From positions 1 through 16,003 of the forward strand of contig JADDPR010000111.1 of the NCBI GenBank assembly GCA_016781775.1: 16,003 nt of DNA, in the 5' to 3' direction. A model generated the notes under the pieces. The model worked only from the letters and a program-made list of their open reading frames with translations. It did not search any database and was not told the origin of the DNA. Source of the stretch: Rubrobacter sp. (GTDB lineage: Bacteria; Actinomycetota; Rubrobacteria; Rubrobacterales; Rubrobacteraceae). Positions 6,727-14,337 of the stretch are shown here, piece by piece. How positions within the stretch are numbered: the first letter of the stretch is position 1; every line of letters starts with the position of its first letter. A program made the position numbers and the translations under genes.

Positions 6727-7731
6727 TTAGCTCGCCCAGATTCCGGCCTTCTCGTCCTTCTCGGCCGTCCAGGAACCCGGGTCGATGGCGCCCTCGGCCT
6801 CGCCCTGATCCTCCAGCCACCTCTCCGCGTCGATCGCCGCGCGGCAGCCGTCGCCCGCCGCCGTGATCGCCTGGCGGTAGCGCGCGTCGGAGACGTCGCC
6901 CGCGGCGAAGACGCCAGGCACGCTCGTCATCGTGTGCTCCTTCTGCAAGACGTAGCCGACGCCATCCATCTCGACCTGGCCCGCGAAGATCTTCGTGGCC
7001 GGCTCGTGGCCGATGGCCGTGAAGAAGCCCTCGACCTCGAGCTCCTTCTCCTCGCCGGTCTTGACGTTCTTGATCCTCACGCCCTCCACCGAGGTCTCGC
7101 CGAGGATGTCCTCGATCGTCGAATCGAGCACGAAGGTCATCTTCGGGTTGTTCCTGGCCCTCTCGACCATGATCTTGGACGCCCTGAACTCGTCGCGACG
7201 GTGGATCAGGAAGACCTCGGAGGCGAACTTCGTGAGGAAGAGCGCCTCCTCCATCGCCGTGTCGCCACCTCCTACTACCGCTACCTTCTTCTCCCTGAAG
7301 AAGAAGCCGTCGCACGTGGCGCAACCGCTGACCCCGCGGCCCATAAGCTGCTGCTCCTTCTCGAGCCCGAGCCACTTGGCCTTGGCGCCCGTGGCGATCA
7401 CGACCGTCTTCGCCAGCACCGGCTCTTCCTCGCCCTCGGGCCACAGCTTGAACGGCCGCTCGGAGAAGTCCACCCGCTCTACGTTGTCCGGAAGCATCTC
7501 GGCCCCGAAGCGGGCCGCCTGAGCCTCAAGATCTTCCATCATGTCCGGCCCCTGCACGCCCTCCTTGTACCCCGGGAAGTTCTCGACGTCCGAGGTCAGC
7601 ATGAGCTGCCCGCCGGACTCGAAGCCCTGGAAGACCGCCGTATCCAGGTTCGCCCGCGCGGCGTACAGCGCGGAGGTATAGCCCGCCGGGCCGGATCCTA
7701 TGATCACGACGTCGTATGTCTTTTCGGCCAA
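6727..7731 (-). CDS. trxB: Thioredoxin reductase
   Basis: FAD- and NADPH-dependent enzyme that reduces thioredoxin, 334 aa. It shows the FAD site GSGPAG (12-17), the redox pair CATC (Cys137, Cys140), the NADPH site GGGDTA (154-159) with HRRDEFRAS (177-185) that binds the 2'-phosphate, and the C-terminal GVFAAGDVSD FAD motif. A charged tail of about 27 residues follows the usual end of the family. The start is taken as the TTG at 7731 because AAGGAGG lies 8 bases upstream and the usual N-terminus (xKTYDVVIIGSG) begins there. An in-frame GTG at 7764, 6 bases after a TAGAAT box, could instead give an 11-residue longer leaderless product. No thioredoxin gene is in the window. Confidence 0.96.
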   Translation of the reverse strand: MAEKTYDVVIIGSGPAGYTSALYAARANLDTAVFQGFESGGQLMLTSDVENFPGYKEGVQGPDMMEDLEAQAARFGAEMLPDNVERVDFSERPFKLWPEGEEEPVLAKTVVIATGAKAKWLGLEKEQQLMGRGVSGCATCDGFFFREKKVAVVGGGDTAMEEALFLTKFASEVFLIHRRDEFRASKIMVERARNNPKMTFVLDSTIEDILGETSVEGVRIKNVKTGEEKELEVEGFFTAIGHEPATKIFAGQVEMDGVGYVLQKEHTMTSVPGVFAAGDVSDARYRQAITAAGDGCRAAIDAERWLEDQGEAEGAIDPGSWTAEKDEKAGIWAS

Positions 7732-7766
7732 AGCGCCACCCTCCTTAGGGTATGAAATTTGCACCC

Positions 7767-7776
7767 TACAATTCTA
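7767..7776. promoter_or_regulatory. Back-to-back -10 boxes of trxB and the lipoprotein gene
   Basis: The ten bases TACAATTCTA contain TACAAT on the plus strand (7767-7772, towards the lipoprotein) and TAGAAT on the minus strand (7771-7776, towards trxB). The two overlap by two bases, so the two promoters could not be occupied at once. No clear -35 boxes are seen on either side. Confidence 0.45.
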
Positions 7777-7855
7777 TTACATCCGGTTCTCCGGGTAGGC
7801 GGAGTGTTCACAGCGCCCCGTCGCGCCACGCCCGGTGAACCTCGACGCGAAGCCC

Positions 7856-8446
7856 GTGCTACCCTTCTCGCGAAGGGAGGAAAGCATACTCGCAATCAGG
7901 GCAAACGCTCTTATCTTCGTGCTCGTAGCCGCCACCCTTCTCGGGGCATGCTCCGACGAGGAGTCCCGGCGCCCGCCCAAAGGCCCGCCCGAGGCTTCCG
8001 CCGCGAGCTTCTCCCGTTCGGAGGAAGCCGGGACCACCGCCGCGAGCACGACGGTCCCCATGCCTCCCACCGCGGAGGAAGCGGATTGCCCGGCGGAGGA
8101 TGCCGACTACCGGATAGGCGACTTCGCGCCGCCGGAGGAGGGCACGGTGCCGCCCTACGAGGTGCTCGAGGAGGAGCGGGTAGAGCAGGACTGCGCCGAG
8201 GCCCTCAGGCTCCTCGTCGACACCCGGGCCCGGGACAAGGCCGGGTACACGCTTATCGCACGCGACCTCAAATCCCGGCACAAGGACCTCGACGCCGTCT
8301 CCGTCGAGTTCACGGACACCGAAGACACGTTCTCGTACGCCGGGGCCGCCCTGATCTTCAACACCTCGGCCGGCGCCCGATTTATAGGTTACGCCTACGG
8401 GGCCCCGAACGACGATGGATACTACGTCTCCGTCGCGGACAAGTAG
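7856..8446 (+). CDS. Putative secreted lipoprotein of unknown function
   Basis: No family is recognised. A hydrophobic segment (ALIFVLVAATLLGAC) ends in a classical lipobox, LGAC, with Cys32 as the lipidated residue counted from the GTG at 7856. The mature part starts with a low-complexity Ser/Thr/Pro/Glu-rich linker of about 50 residues, then a compact domain of about 110 residues with two further cysteines (ADCPAED, QDCAEAL). The end, SAGARFIGYAYGAP followed by a Tyr-rich strand, looks beta-rich. The start is uncertain: in-frame GTGs at 7835 and 7856 lack an SD, whereas AGGGAGG at 7874-7880 lies 5 bases before an in-frame ATA at 7886 that would give an ideal short signal peptide. The stop is 3 bases from the convergent LLM stop. 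Confidence 0.75.
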   Translation: MLPFSRREESILAIRANALIFVLVAATLLGACSDEESRRPPKGPPEASAASFSRSEEAGTTAASTTVPMPPTAEEADCPAEDADYRIGDFAPPEEGTVPPYEVLEEERVEQDCAEALRLLVDTRARDKAGYTLIARDLKSRHKDLDAVSVEFTDTEDTFSYAGAALIFNTSAGARFIGYAYGAPNDDGYYVSVADK

Positions 8447-8449
8447 ACC

Positions 8450-9466
8450 TTACACTGCGGCGTCGACCTCCACGCCAAGTGCCGGCATGATCTCCCGCCC
8501 GTAGGCCTCCAGCGTCTCGTCCATGGCGTCGTGCATGAGGTAGACGTTGAACTGGCCGACGCCGAGCTCCTTCAGCTCGCTCAGCTTCTTCACGTGGTCT
8601 TCTACGGTACCGAGGATGCAGAAGCGGTCGACTATCCCGTCGGGGACGAAATCCGTCGTGGGGTTGCCGGCCTTGCCGTGGTGGGCGTAGTCGTAGGATT
8701 GGCGGGCCTTTATGTAGTCCGTGAGCGCGGTCGGGACCTCTCCCCCTTCGCCGTAGCGCCCGACGAGGTCGGCGACGTGGTTGCCGACCATGCCGCCGAA
8801 CCAGCGGCACTGGTCGCGCGCGTGGGCGAGATCGTCGCCGACGTAGGCCGGGGCGGCCACGCAGATCTTTACGTCCTTCGGGTCGCGGCCCGCCTCGACG
8901 GCGGCGTCGTGGACGTGGCGCATCGTCCACTCCAGGATCACGGGGTCGGCGAGCTGGAGGATGAAACCGTCGGCCTTTCGCCCCGTCAGGGCGAGCGCCT
9001 TGGGGCCGTAGCCGGCCATCCACACGTCGAGCTTGCCGTCCTTTACCCACGGGATGCGGACCTTGGCGCCCGCCACCTCGATCTCACGGCCCTCGGCGAG
9101 CTCCTTTATGACGTGCATCGCGGCTTCTACCTCGGCGAGGGTGGTCGGCTTTCTGCCCAGGACGCGCTGGGCCGAGTCGCCCCGGCCGATGCCGCAGATC
9201 GTGCGGTTCCCGAACATGTCGTTGAGGGTGGCGAAGAGGGAGGCCGTCACGGAGGGGTCGCGGCTCGCGGGGTTGGTGACGAACGGGCCCACCACGATCT
9301 TCTCAGTCGCCGAGAGCATCTGCGAGTAGATGACGTAGGGCTCCTGCCACAGGATGTGCGAGTCGAAAGTCCAGGCGTGGGTGAAGCCGAGGGATTCCGC
9401 CTTCCTCGTCAGCTCCACCACGCGCCAGGCCGGTGGATCGGTCTGGAAGGTAACCCCGAAGTCCAT
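8450..9466 (-). CDS. LLM-class flavin/F420-dependent oxidoreductase
   Basis: Bacterial-luciferase-like TIM-barrel enzyme of 338 aa, in the branch related to F420-dependent methylenetetrahydromethanopterin reductase. Family marks are the N-terminal strand MDFGVTFQTD, HAWTFDSH (30-37), VTNPASRDPSVTAS (63-76), GIGRGDSA (92-99) and VWMAGYGPKALALTG. It resembles a subgroup catalogued as CPS_4043-like; that is from memory. Cofactor (F420 or FMN) and substrate cannot be told from sequence. The ATG has an excellent SD, AAAAAGGAGG, 4 bases upstream. It is the last gene of the hydantoinase-permease-exporter series, 13 bases after the LysE stop, so a role in the same catabolic route is likely but undefined. 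Confidence 0.9.
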   Translation of the reverse strand: MDFGVTFQTDPPAWRVVELTRKAESLGFTHAWTFDSHILWQEPYVIYSQMLSATEKIVVGPFVTNPASRDPSVTASLFATLNDMFGNRTICGIGRGDSAQRVLGRKPTTLAEVEAAMHVIKELAEGREIEVAGAKVRIPWVKDGKLDVWMAGYGPKALALTGRKADGFILQLADPVILEWTMRHVHDAAVEAGRDPKDVKICVAAPAYVGDDLAHARDQCRWFGGMVGNHVADLVGRYGEGGEVPTALTDYIKARQSYDYAHHGKAGNPTTDFVPDGIVDRFCILGTVEDHVKKLSELKELGVGQFNVYLMHDAMDETLEAYGREIMPALGVEVDAAV

Positions 9467-9479
9467 ACGTCCTCCTTTT

Positions 9480-10121
9480 TCAGTGCTTGCCGGAGCCCGA
9501 AGCCGCCGCAGCCGCGCCCAATGCCAGGTAGACGCCGCCCGAGACGTAGCGCTCTCCGCTGTGGAAGCTCGGGCTCCTGCGCCTCAGCCAGCCCGCCACC
9601 GTGCCGCCCAGAACGGCGTAGAGGCCATCGGTCAGGAGCCCGAGCAGGACGAGCGTGGCGCCGAGGACCATAACCTGCGCCCAGGCCGCGCCGCGAGAGG
9701 GGTCTATAAACTGCGGCAGGAAGGCCAGGAAGAAGAGCGCGACCTTCGGGTTCAAGACCTGGACGAGCACGCTCTGGGCGAACACGCGGGCGAGGCGTCC
9801 CTCCCGCTCCGTCGCGGGGGCCTCCCCGCCTGCTTCGCGGGAGAGGAGGCGCTGGAGGCCAAGCCAGACGAGGTACGCGACGCCCAGCCACTTCACCACG
9901 CCGAAGGCCGTCGCCGAGGACGCCACGATCGCGGAGAGCCCCACCGTGGCGAAGGCGACGTGCACGAGGGTCCCGAGCTCCACGCCGAGGACGGAGACGA
10001 GGCCGGCGAGGCGCCCCCCTTCCACGCTGCGGGCGACGACGTACAGTACGGCCGGTCCCGGCACGATCAGGAGCAGCAGCGCCGCCGCGACGAAGAGCCC
10101 GTAGGTGGTCGCATCGGGCAA
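9480..10121 (-). CDS. LysE/RhtB-family amino-acid exporter
   Basis: Six-helix membrane exporter of 213 aa. The family signature is seen in the first helix region (LLIVPGPAVLYVVARSVEGG, 17-36) and in NPKVALFFLAFLPQF (124-138), with a hydrophilic loop (about 93-110) between helices three and four. The start is a TTG at 10121; AGGGAGGT lies 7 bases upstream and overlaps the stop of the permease gene, so translation is probably coupled. Relatives export lysine, threonine, homoserine or other amino acids. In this operon a product amino acid such as beta-alanine, or a carbamoyl-amino acid, is an attractive cargo, but this is inference. Confidence 0.92.
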   Translation of the reverse strand: MPDATTYGLFVAAALLLLIVPGPAVLYVVARSVEGGRLAGLVSVLGVELGTLVHVAFATVGLSAIVASSATAFGVVKWLGVAYLVWLGLQRLLSREAGGEAPATEREGRLARVFAQSVLVQVLNPKVALFFLAFLPQFIDPSRGAAWAQVMVLGATLVLLGLLTDGLYAVLGGTVAGWLRRRSPSFHSGERYVSGGVYLALGAAAAASGSGKH

Positions 10122-10134
10122 CGGTTCGACCTCC

Positions 10135-11649
10135 CTACGTGGCCTCCGGCTCGCGGGCGGGAGCGCGGCCGGGGATGAGGTTCAGGATCAGGTACGTCGC
10201 CCCCGCCACGAAGAACGTGAAGAAGAGGCCGTAGGTGTAGAGGGTGTCGAAGAAGGTCGGGTTCTCGAAGACGCCGGTGAAGCCGGGGGTCGTGGCCGCG
10301 TCGAGGAAGCCGGGGACCACGGGGATCACGCCGGCGAAGACCGCGACGATCGCGCGCCAGTTCCAGCCGTTGGAGTAGGCGTAGCGGCCGTCTAGTTTGT
10401 ACAGGTCGGCGAGGTCGAGCTGCCTGCGGCGCACGATCCAGTAGTCCGCGATCATCACGGCGCCTATTGCCCCGAGCAGGCTCCCGTAGCCCACGAGCCA
10501 GGTGAAGATGTACGCCCCGACGCTGTTGTAGAGGTACCAGGGGAACGAGACGATGCCGATGACGGCCGTGATGATCCCGCCGGTGCGGAACGAGATGCGC
10601 TTCGGCGAGAGGTTCGAGAAGTCGAAGGACGGGGAGACGACGTTCGCCGCCATGTTCGTCGAGATCTGGGCGAGCACGATGATGACCATGGCGATGATAA
10701 GTACGGCGGGCAAGCCGCCGGTAATGCGAGTAATGAGCGCGACCGGGTCCCAGATCGCCTCCCCGAAGACGACGACCGTGGCCGCCGTGACGGCGATGCC
10801 GACGAAGCTAAACGCCGTCATCGTCAGCGGCAGACCGAGGGCCTGGCCCACGACCTGGGAGCGCTGGCTCTTCGCGTAGCGGGTGAAATCCGGGATGTTG
10901 AGGGAGAGCGTGATCCAGTACCCCACGTTCGCCGCGAGGCTGGGCCAGAACAGCGCCCAGAACGGGGCGTTGCCCTGCTGGAGTTGGGCCGAGTTCGTGA
11001 AGACGCTGCCGATGCCGCCGCCCGCGTAGAAGCCCCAGATCAGGAGCGCGACGCTGCCGGCGATCAGGAGCGGCGCCGTGTACGACTCGAACCACTTGAC
11101 CCCCTCGACGCCTGTCAGGATGATCGCGAGCTGGATAACCCAGAAGACGATAAACGTTATAGCGGTGTGCCCCGGCACCCCGGTCCAGCCGCCCCACACG
11201 ACGCCGAGGAGCGCGTCGAGTGCGAGGCCCCCGATCCAGGTTTGTATCCCGAACCAGCCGCAAGCGACGAGGGCTCTCGCGATCGCCGCGAAGTTCGCCC
11301 CCCGGACCCCGAACGAGGCCCGGACGAAGACCGGGAACGGCACGCCGTACTTCGTCCCCGCGTGGGCATTGAGGAGCATCGGAATGAGGACGATGACGTT
11401 GCCCAGGGAGATCGTGAGGAGCGCCTGCCACCAGTTCATTCCGGCGGCCATGAGCCCGGAGGCGATGGTATAGGTCGTGATGACGATCGCCATCCCGATC
11501 CAGAGCGCCGCGATGTTGTACGTCGTCCACGTCCGCTCCTCGGGGCCGGTCGGCGCGAGGTCCTCGTTGTAGAGGTCGCTCGACATGACCTCGGTTTTTA
11601 TGCGCGCGAGCTCCGCCGGATCGACCGCAAACTCCCTGTTCCTTTCCAC
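10135..11649 (-). CDS. NCS1-family permease (hydantoin/allantoin/pyrimidine type)
   Basis: Sodium- or proton-coupled importer of 504 aa with about 12 membrane helices (LeuT fold). Compared from memory with the hydantoin transporter Mhp1, the substrate-site pair Trp117/Gln121 corresponds to Trp132/Gln136 in GWFGIQTW. The helix-8 segment AQISTNMAAN matches both the sodium ligands (Ala327, Ser330, Thr331) and the substrate asparagine (Asn336) with identical spacing. NIPDFTRYAKS (251-261) is another NCS1 mark. The GTG start has GGGAGG 5 bases upstream. It follows the three hydrolytic genes after 142 bases and leads the second half of the cluster. Substrate is likely a hydantoin, dihydropyrimidine, pyrimidine or allantoin. 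Confidence 0.93.
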   Translation of the reverse strand: MERNREFAVDPAELARIKTEVMSSDLYNEDLAPTGPEERTWTTYNIAALWIGMAIVITTYTIASGLMAAGMNWWQALLTISLGNVIVLIPMLLNAHAGTKYGVPFPVFVRASFGVRGANFAAIARALVACGWFGIQTWIGGLALDALLGVVWGGWTGVPGHTAITFIVFWVIQLAIILTGVEGVKWFESYTAPLLIAGSVALLIWGFYAGGGIGSVFTNSAQLQQGNAPFWALFWPSLAANVGYWITLSLNIPDFTRYAKSQRSQVVGQALGLPLTMTAFSFVGIAVTAATVVVFGEAIWDPVALITRITGGLPAVLIIAMVIIVLAQISTNMAANVVSPSFDFSNLSPKRISFRTGGIITAVIGIVSFPWYLYNSVGAYIFTWLVGYGSLLGAIGAVMIADYWIVRRRQLDLADLYKLDGRYAYSNGWNWRAIVAVFAGVIPVVPGFLDAATTPGFTGVFENPTFFDTLYTYGLFFTFFVAGATYLILNLIPGRAPAREPEAT

Positions 11650-11735
11650 CTTGCCTCCCTTTGTCCGTAGCCGTCGGCCTTGCTTTTCGTGCCGCCAAAA
11701 CCCCCGAGCTCCCGTCCTTTTTACATGGCCCCCTC

Positions 11736-11758
11736 GCCCGGATGAGCCAGCACCGGGC
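11736..11758 (-). terminator. Weak hairpin in the gap between hydrolase and permease
   Basis: GCCCGG and CCGGGC can pair across an 11-base loop, 34 bases after the hydrolase stop. No T-run follows on the minus strand. It might cause partial termination or mark an mRNA processing point. The rest of the 142-base gap shows only the permease SD. Confidence 0.25.
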
Positions 11759-11791
11759 TCTTACTGATGGCTGAAGACCGAGAGCCGATAG

Positions 11792-13033
11792 CTACCTCGC
11801 AGCCCAGTCGATCGTGCGGAGCGCGAGCCTGTGCAGCGCCCGCACGGAGAGCTCCAGGTCCTCCTCCGGCGTGTCTTCCTCTTTGTTGTGGCTCAGGCCG
11901 CGCAGAGACTTCACGAAGAGCATCACCGTCGGCATGAGCCGCGCCATCTCCGCCGCGTCGTGCAGCGGGCCGCTCGGCAGCCGGTGCGACTGGCCGGCTA
12001 CCTCGGTTATCGCCTCCTCGGCGAGCCCAATCAGATTCTCGTCGAACGGGATCGGCTCTATCTCCCAGAGCTTCTCCCACTCGACCGAGACGCCCTCTTC
12101 CCCAGCGATCCCCTCGCTCGATTCCTTCGCCGTCCTCAGCATGTCGGCGAGAACTCTTGCATCCAGAGCGCGCTGGTCGAGCGAGAGTTCCGCCCAGCCG
12201 TTGAATGCCGTGACTATGCCGGGGCTGACGTTCACGAAACCGGTCGTCCCCCGCACGTCGTCGCGCCGCGCGGCGTCGTCCCGGAAAGCGACCGCGGACC
12301 TCGCCGCCGCTATGAAAGCGTCGCGCCGGACGTCCATCGGCGTCGAGCCGGAGTGGGCGTGCTGGCCGGTGAAGCGGATCGCGTGTCGCTCCACCCCGAA
12401 GGTGCCGAGCACGGCGCCCAGGGGCAGGCCCATCCGCTCCAGCACGGGGCCCTGCTCTATGTGCAGCTCGAGGTAGGCGAGGGCGTTCTCGAGTTGCCGC
12501 CCGGCCTCGTTGACCCGGTCGAGGTCGACGCCGTGTTCGGCGAGGGCGTCGGGGAGGGAGATCCCGGAGGCGTCTTTGAGGCTGCGCACGTCGTCGGGCT
12601 TCAGGGTGCCGGCGGCGGCGCCCGAACCGAAGAGGCTCCGGCCGAAGCGGGCGCCCTCCTCGTCGGCCCAGTCCACGAGGCATAAAGTTACGGGGCGCTT
12701 CTGGGGGGCGAGGACGCGTAACACCTCCAGAGCTGCCACCGTGTTGAGCGCCCCGTCGAGCCAGCCGCCGTTCGGGACGGAGTCGATGTGTCCGCCTAGA
12801 AGGACGGCCTCTTCGGAATCACCCGGTGCGGTCGCCCAGAGGTTGCCGGCCTCGTCCGTCTCGACCTCGACGCCCTCAATCTCCGCGAGCTTCTCCCGCA
12901 GCCAACCGCGCGCCTTCGCCCACTCGTCCGTCCAGCACACGCGCCGGGCGCCGCCGGGGCCGCCGGTGAGCGCCGCGAGCTCCTTCAACTCCTCGACGGC
13001 CCGGCGGGCGTCCACACCTTCTGTTTGCTTCAT
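11792..13033 (-). CDS. N-carbamoyl-amino-acid hydrolase / beta-ureidopropionase (M20 family)
   Basis: Zinc-type amidohydrolase of 413 aa that removes the carbamoyl group of N-carbamoyl-amino acids, releasing ammonia and CO2. Metal ligands expected for the HyuC/AllC/PydC group are visible: His82 (GGHIDSVPNGG), Asp93 (LDGALN), Glu126 with Glu125 as catalytic base (ADEEGARFG), His191 (LELHIEQGP) and His382 (GLSHNKEED). The lid/dimer domain holds GQHAHSGSTPMDVRRDA (224-240), and His358 lies in PLHDAAE. The ATG at 13033 overlaps the aminotransferase stop as ATGA, a translational-coupling arrangement. Next to a dihydropyrimidinase, N-carbamoyl-beta-alanine is the likeliest substrate; allantoate or other carbamoyl-amino acids remain possible. 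Confidence 0.92.
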   Translation of the reverse strand: MKQTEGVDARRAVEELKELAALTGGPGGARRVCWTDEWAKARGWLREKLAEIEGVEVETDEAGNLWATAPGDSEEAVLLGGHIDSVPNGGWLDGALNTVAALEVLRVLAPQKRPVTLCLVDWADEEGARFGRSLFGSGAAAGTLKPDDVRSLKDASGISLPDALAEHGVDLDRVNEAGRQLENALAYLELHIEQGPVLERMGLPLGAVLGTFGVERHAIRFTGQHAHSGSTPMDVRRDAFIAAARSAVAFRDDAARRDDVRGTTGFVNVSPGIVTAFNGWAELSLDQRALDARVLADMLRTAKESSEGIAGEEGVSVEWEKLWEIEPIPFDENLIGLAEEAITEVAGQSHRLPSGPLHDAAEMARLMPTVMLFVKSLRGLSHNKEEDTPEEDLELSVRALHRLALRTIDWAAR

Positions 13034-14337
13034 GGGCTCACCCCTTCCCTCGCCCCGATCTCGGCGAGCGCCTCCTCCATGATCCCGGCCGCCTCGCCCG
13101 CGGCCTCCCGCGTGATCGTCAGGGGCGGCGAGATGCGTATCGTGTTCGCCTTCAGGCCGCCCTTGCCGACGAGTAGGCCCCGCCTCCGGCATGCCTCCAG
13201 GAAACGGTTGGCCGCCGCGGGGTCGGGCGCGGTCCCCGGCCCGACAATCTCCAGCGCGAGCATCAGGCCCCGGCCGCGGACCTCGCCGATCGCCGGGTGA
13301 ACGTCGGCCATCTTCAGCAGGCGGTCCTTGAGGTACGTCCCAACCTCGTGGGCGTTTCCTTGGAGGTTGTTGTCGAGGATGTAGTTCAGGTTGGCGAGCG
13401 CCCCCGTCGAGGAGATCGGGTTGCCCCCGAAGGTCGAGAGGTGGAGGTTCGGGGAGACGGACTCCACCACCTCGGCGCGGCCCATTACGGCGCCGATGGC
13501 GAGGCCGTTGCCGAGGCCCTTCGCCATCACGACGAGGTCCGGCTCGACGTCGAAGGCCTCGATCCCCCAGAAGTGGCTCCCCGTACGCCCGAAGCCGGTC
13601 TGCACCTCGTCCACGATAAACAGGATGCCGGTCTCGTCCAGGATCTCCTTGACCCGCTCGAAGTAGCCGGGCGGCGCCTCGATAAAGCCGCCGACCCCCT
13701 GTATCGGCTCGGCGATGTATGCGGCGACGTACCCCGTCGTCTCCTCGCCGACGATGGCGCGAATGTCGTCGGCGCACTGGAGGTTGCACCTGGGCTCGGT
13801 GCGGCAGAATGGGCAGCGCAGGCGGTACGGGTTCGGCGCGTAGGAGACGTCGAGGCCGGAGCGGCTCGTGGGGCTCCACTGGCTCTGGCCGGTGATCCCC
13901 ATCGTCGCGAAGGAGCGTCCGTGGTAGGAGGAGCGAAGGGCTATAACTTCGCTGGAGCCACGGTAGCGGGTTGCGAAGAGGAGGGCTGCTTCGTTCGCCT
14001 CGGTGCCGCTGCCGACGAAGAAGATCTTCTTGTCGCCAGAGATGGGCGCGCGTTCTATAAGCTTCTCGGCGAGCTTGATCTGGTTCTCTATAAGGTACAG
14101 CGTCGAGGTGTGGAGGACCTTGTCGACCTGGCCCTTTATGGCCTCGGTGATCTCGGGTACGGCGTGGCCGCTTATGGCGGTGACGATGCCGCCGAAGAAG
14201 TCGAGGTACTCGTTCCCCTCGTAATCCCAGACCCGAAACCCCTCGCCGCGCTCGATGCCGATGGGCTTCTCGTAGTAGAGCGGCATCCAGCCGGGCATGA
14301 CGGCGTCGTGGCGCGCCCTCAACTCGTCATGCTTCAC
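13030..14337 (-). CDS. Class III aminotransferase, probable beta-alanine transaminase
   Basis: PLP-dependent aminotransferase of 435 aa. It shows GSGTEANEAAL (109-119, phosphate binding), YHGR (138-141, stacking on PLP), IVDEVQTGFGRTG (241-253, Asp243 to the pyridine nitrogen), the Schiff-base lysine Lys273 in VMAKGLG, and STFGGNP (301-307). Sequence style resembles AGXT2-like and beta-alanine/omega-amino-acid transaminases. An insertion at 175-188 carries four cysteines (CPFC, then C184 and C188). The GTG at 14337 overlaps the dihydropyrimidinase stop as GTGA; no good SD is seen, so coupling is likely. The long frame upstream of it is antisense-like shadow of hydA in another frame. Context suggests beta-alanine to malonate semialdehyde. 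Confidence 0.93.
   Translation of the reverse strand: MKHDELRARHDAVMPGWMPLYYEKPIGIERGEGFRVWDYEGNEYLDFFGGIVTAISGHAVPEITEAIKGQVDKVLHTSTLYLIENQIKLAEKLIERAPISGDKKIFFVGSGTEANEAALLFATRYRGSSEVIALRSSYHGRSFATMGITGQSQWSPTSRSGLDVSYAPNPYRLRCPFCRTEPRCNLQCADDIRAIVGEETTGYVAAYIAEPIQGVGGFIEAPPGYFERVKEILDETGILFIVDEVQTGFGRTGSHFWGIEAFDVEPDLVVMAKGLGNGLAIGAVMGRAEVVESVSPNLHLSTFGGNPISSTGALANLNYILDNNLQGNAHEVGTYLKDRLLKMADVHPAIGEVRGRGLMLALEIVGPGTAPDPAAANRFLEACRRRGLLVGKGGLKANTIRISPPLTITREAAGEAAGIMEEALAEIGAREGVSP

Noticed and set aside
6584..7444. Upstream extension of the response regulator frame to 434 aa
   Set aside because: It is a shadow of trxB in another frame and would run through the trxB terminator.
13034..13879. 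Upstream extension of the N-carbamoyl hydrolase frame to 695 aa
   Set aside because: It is an out-of-frame reading of the aminotransferase gene, low in complexity, and the ATGA junction gives a natural start.
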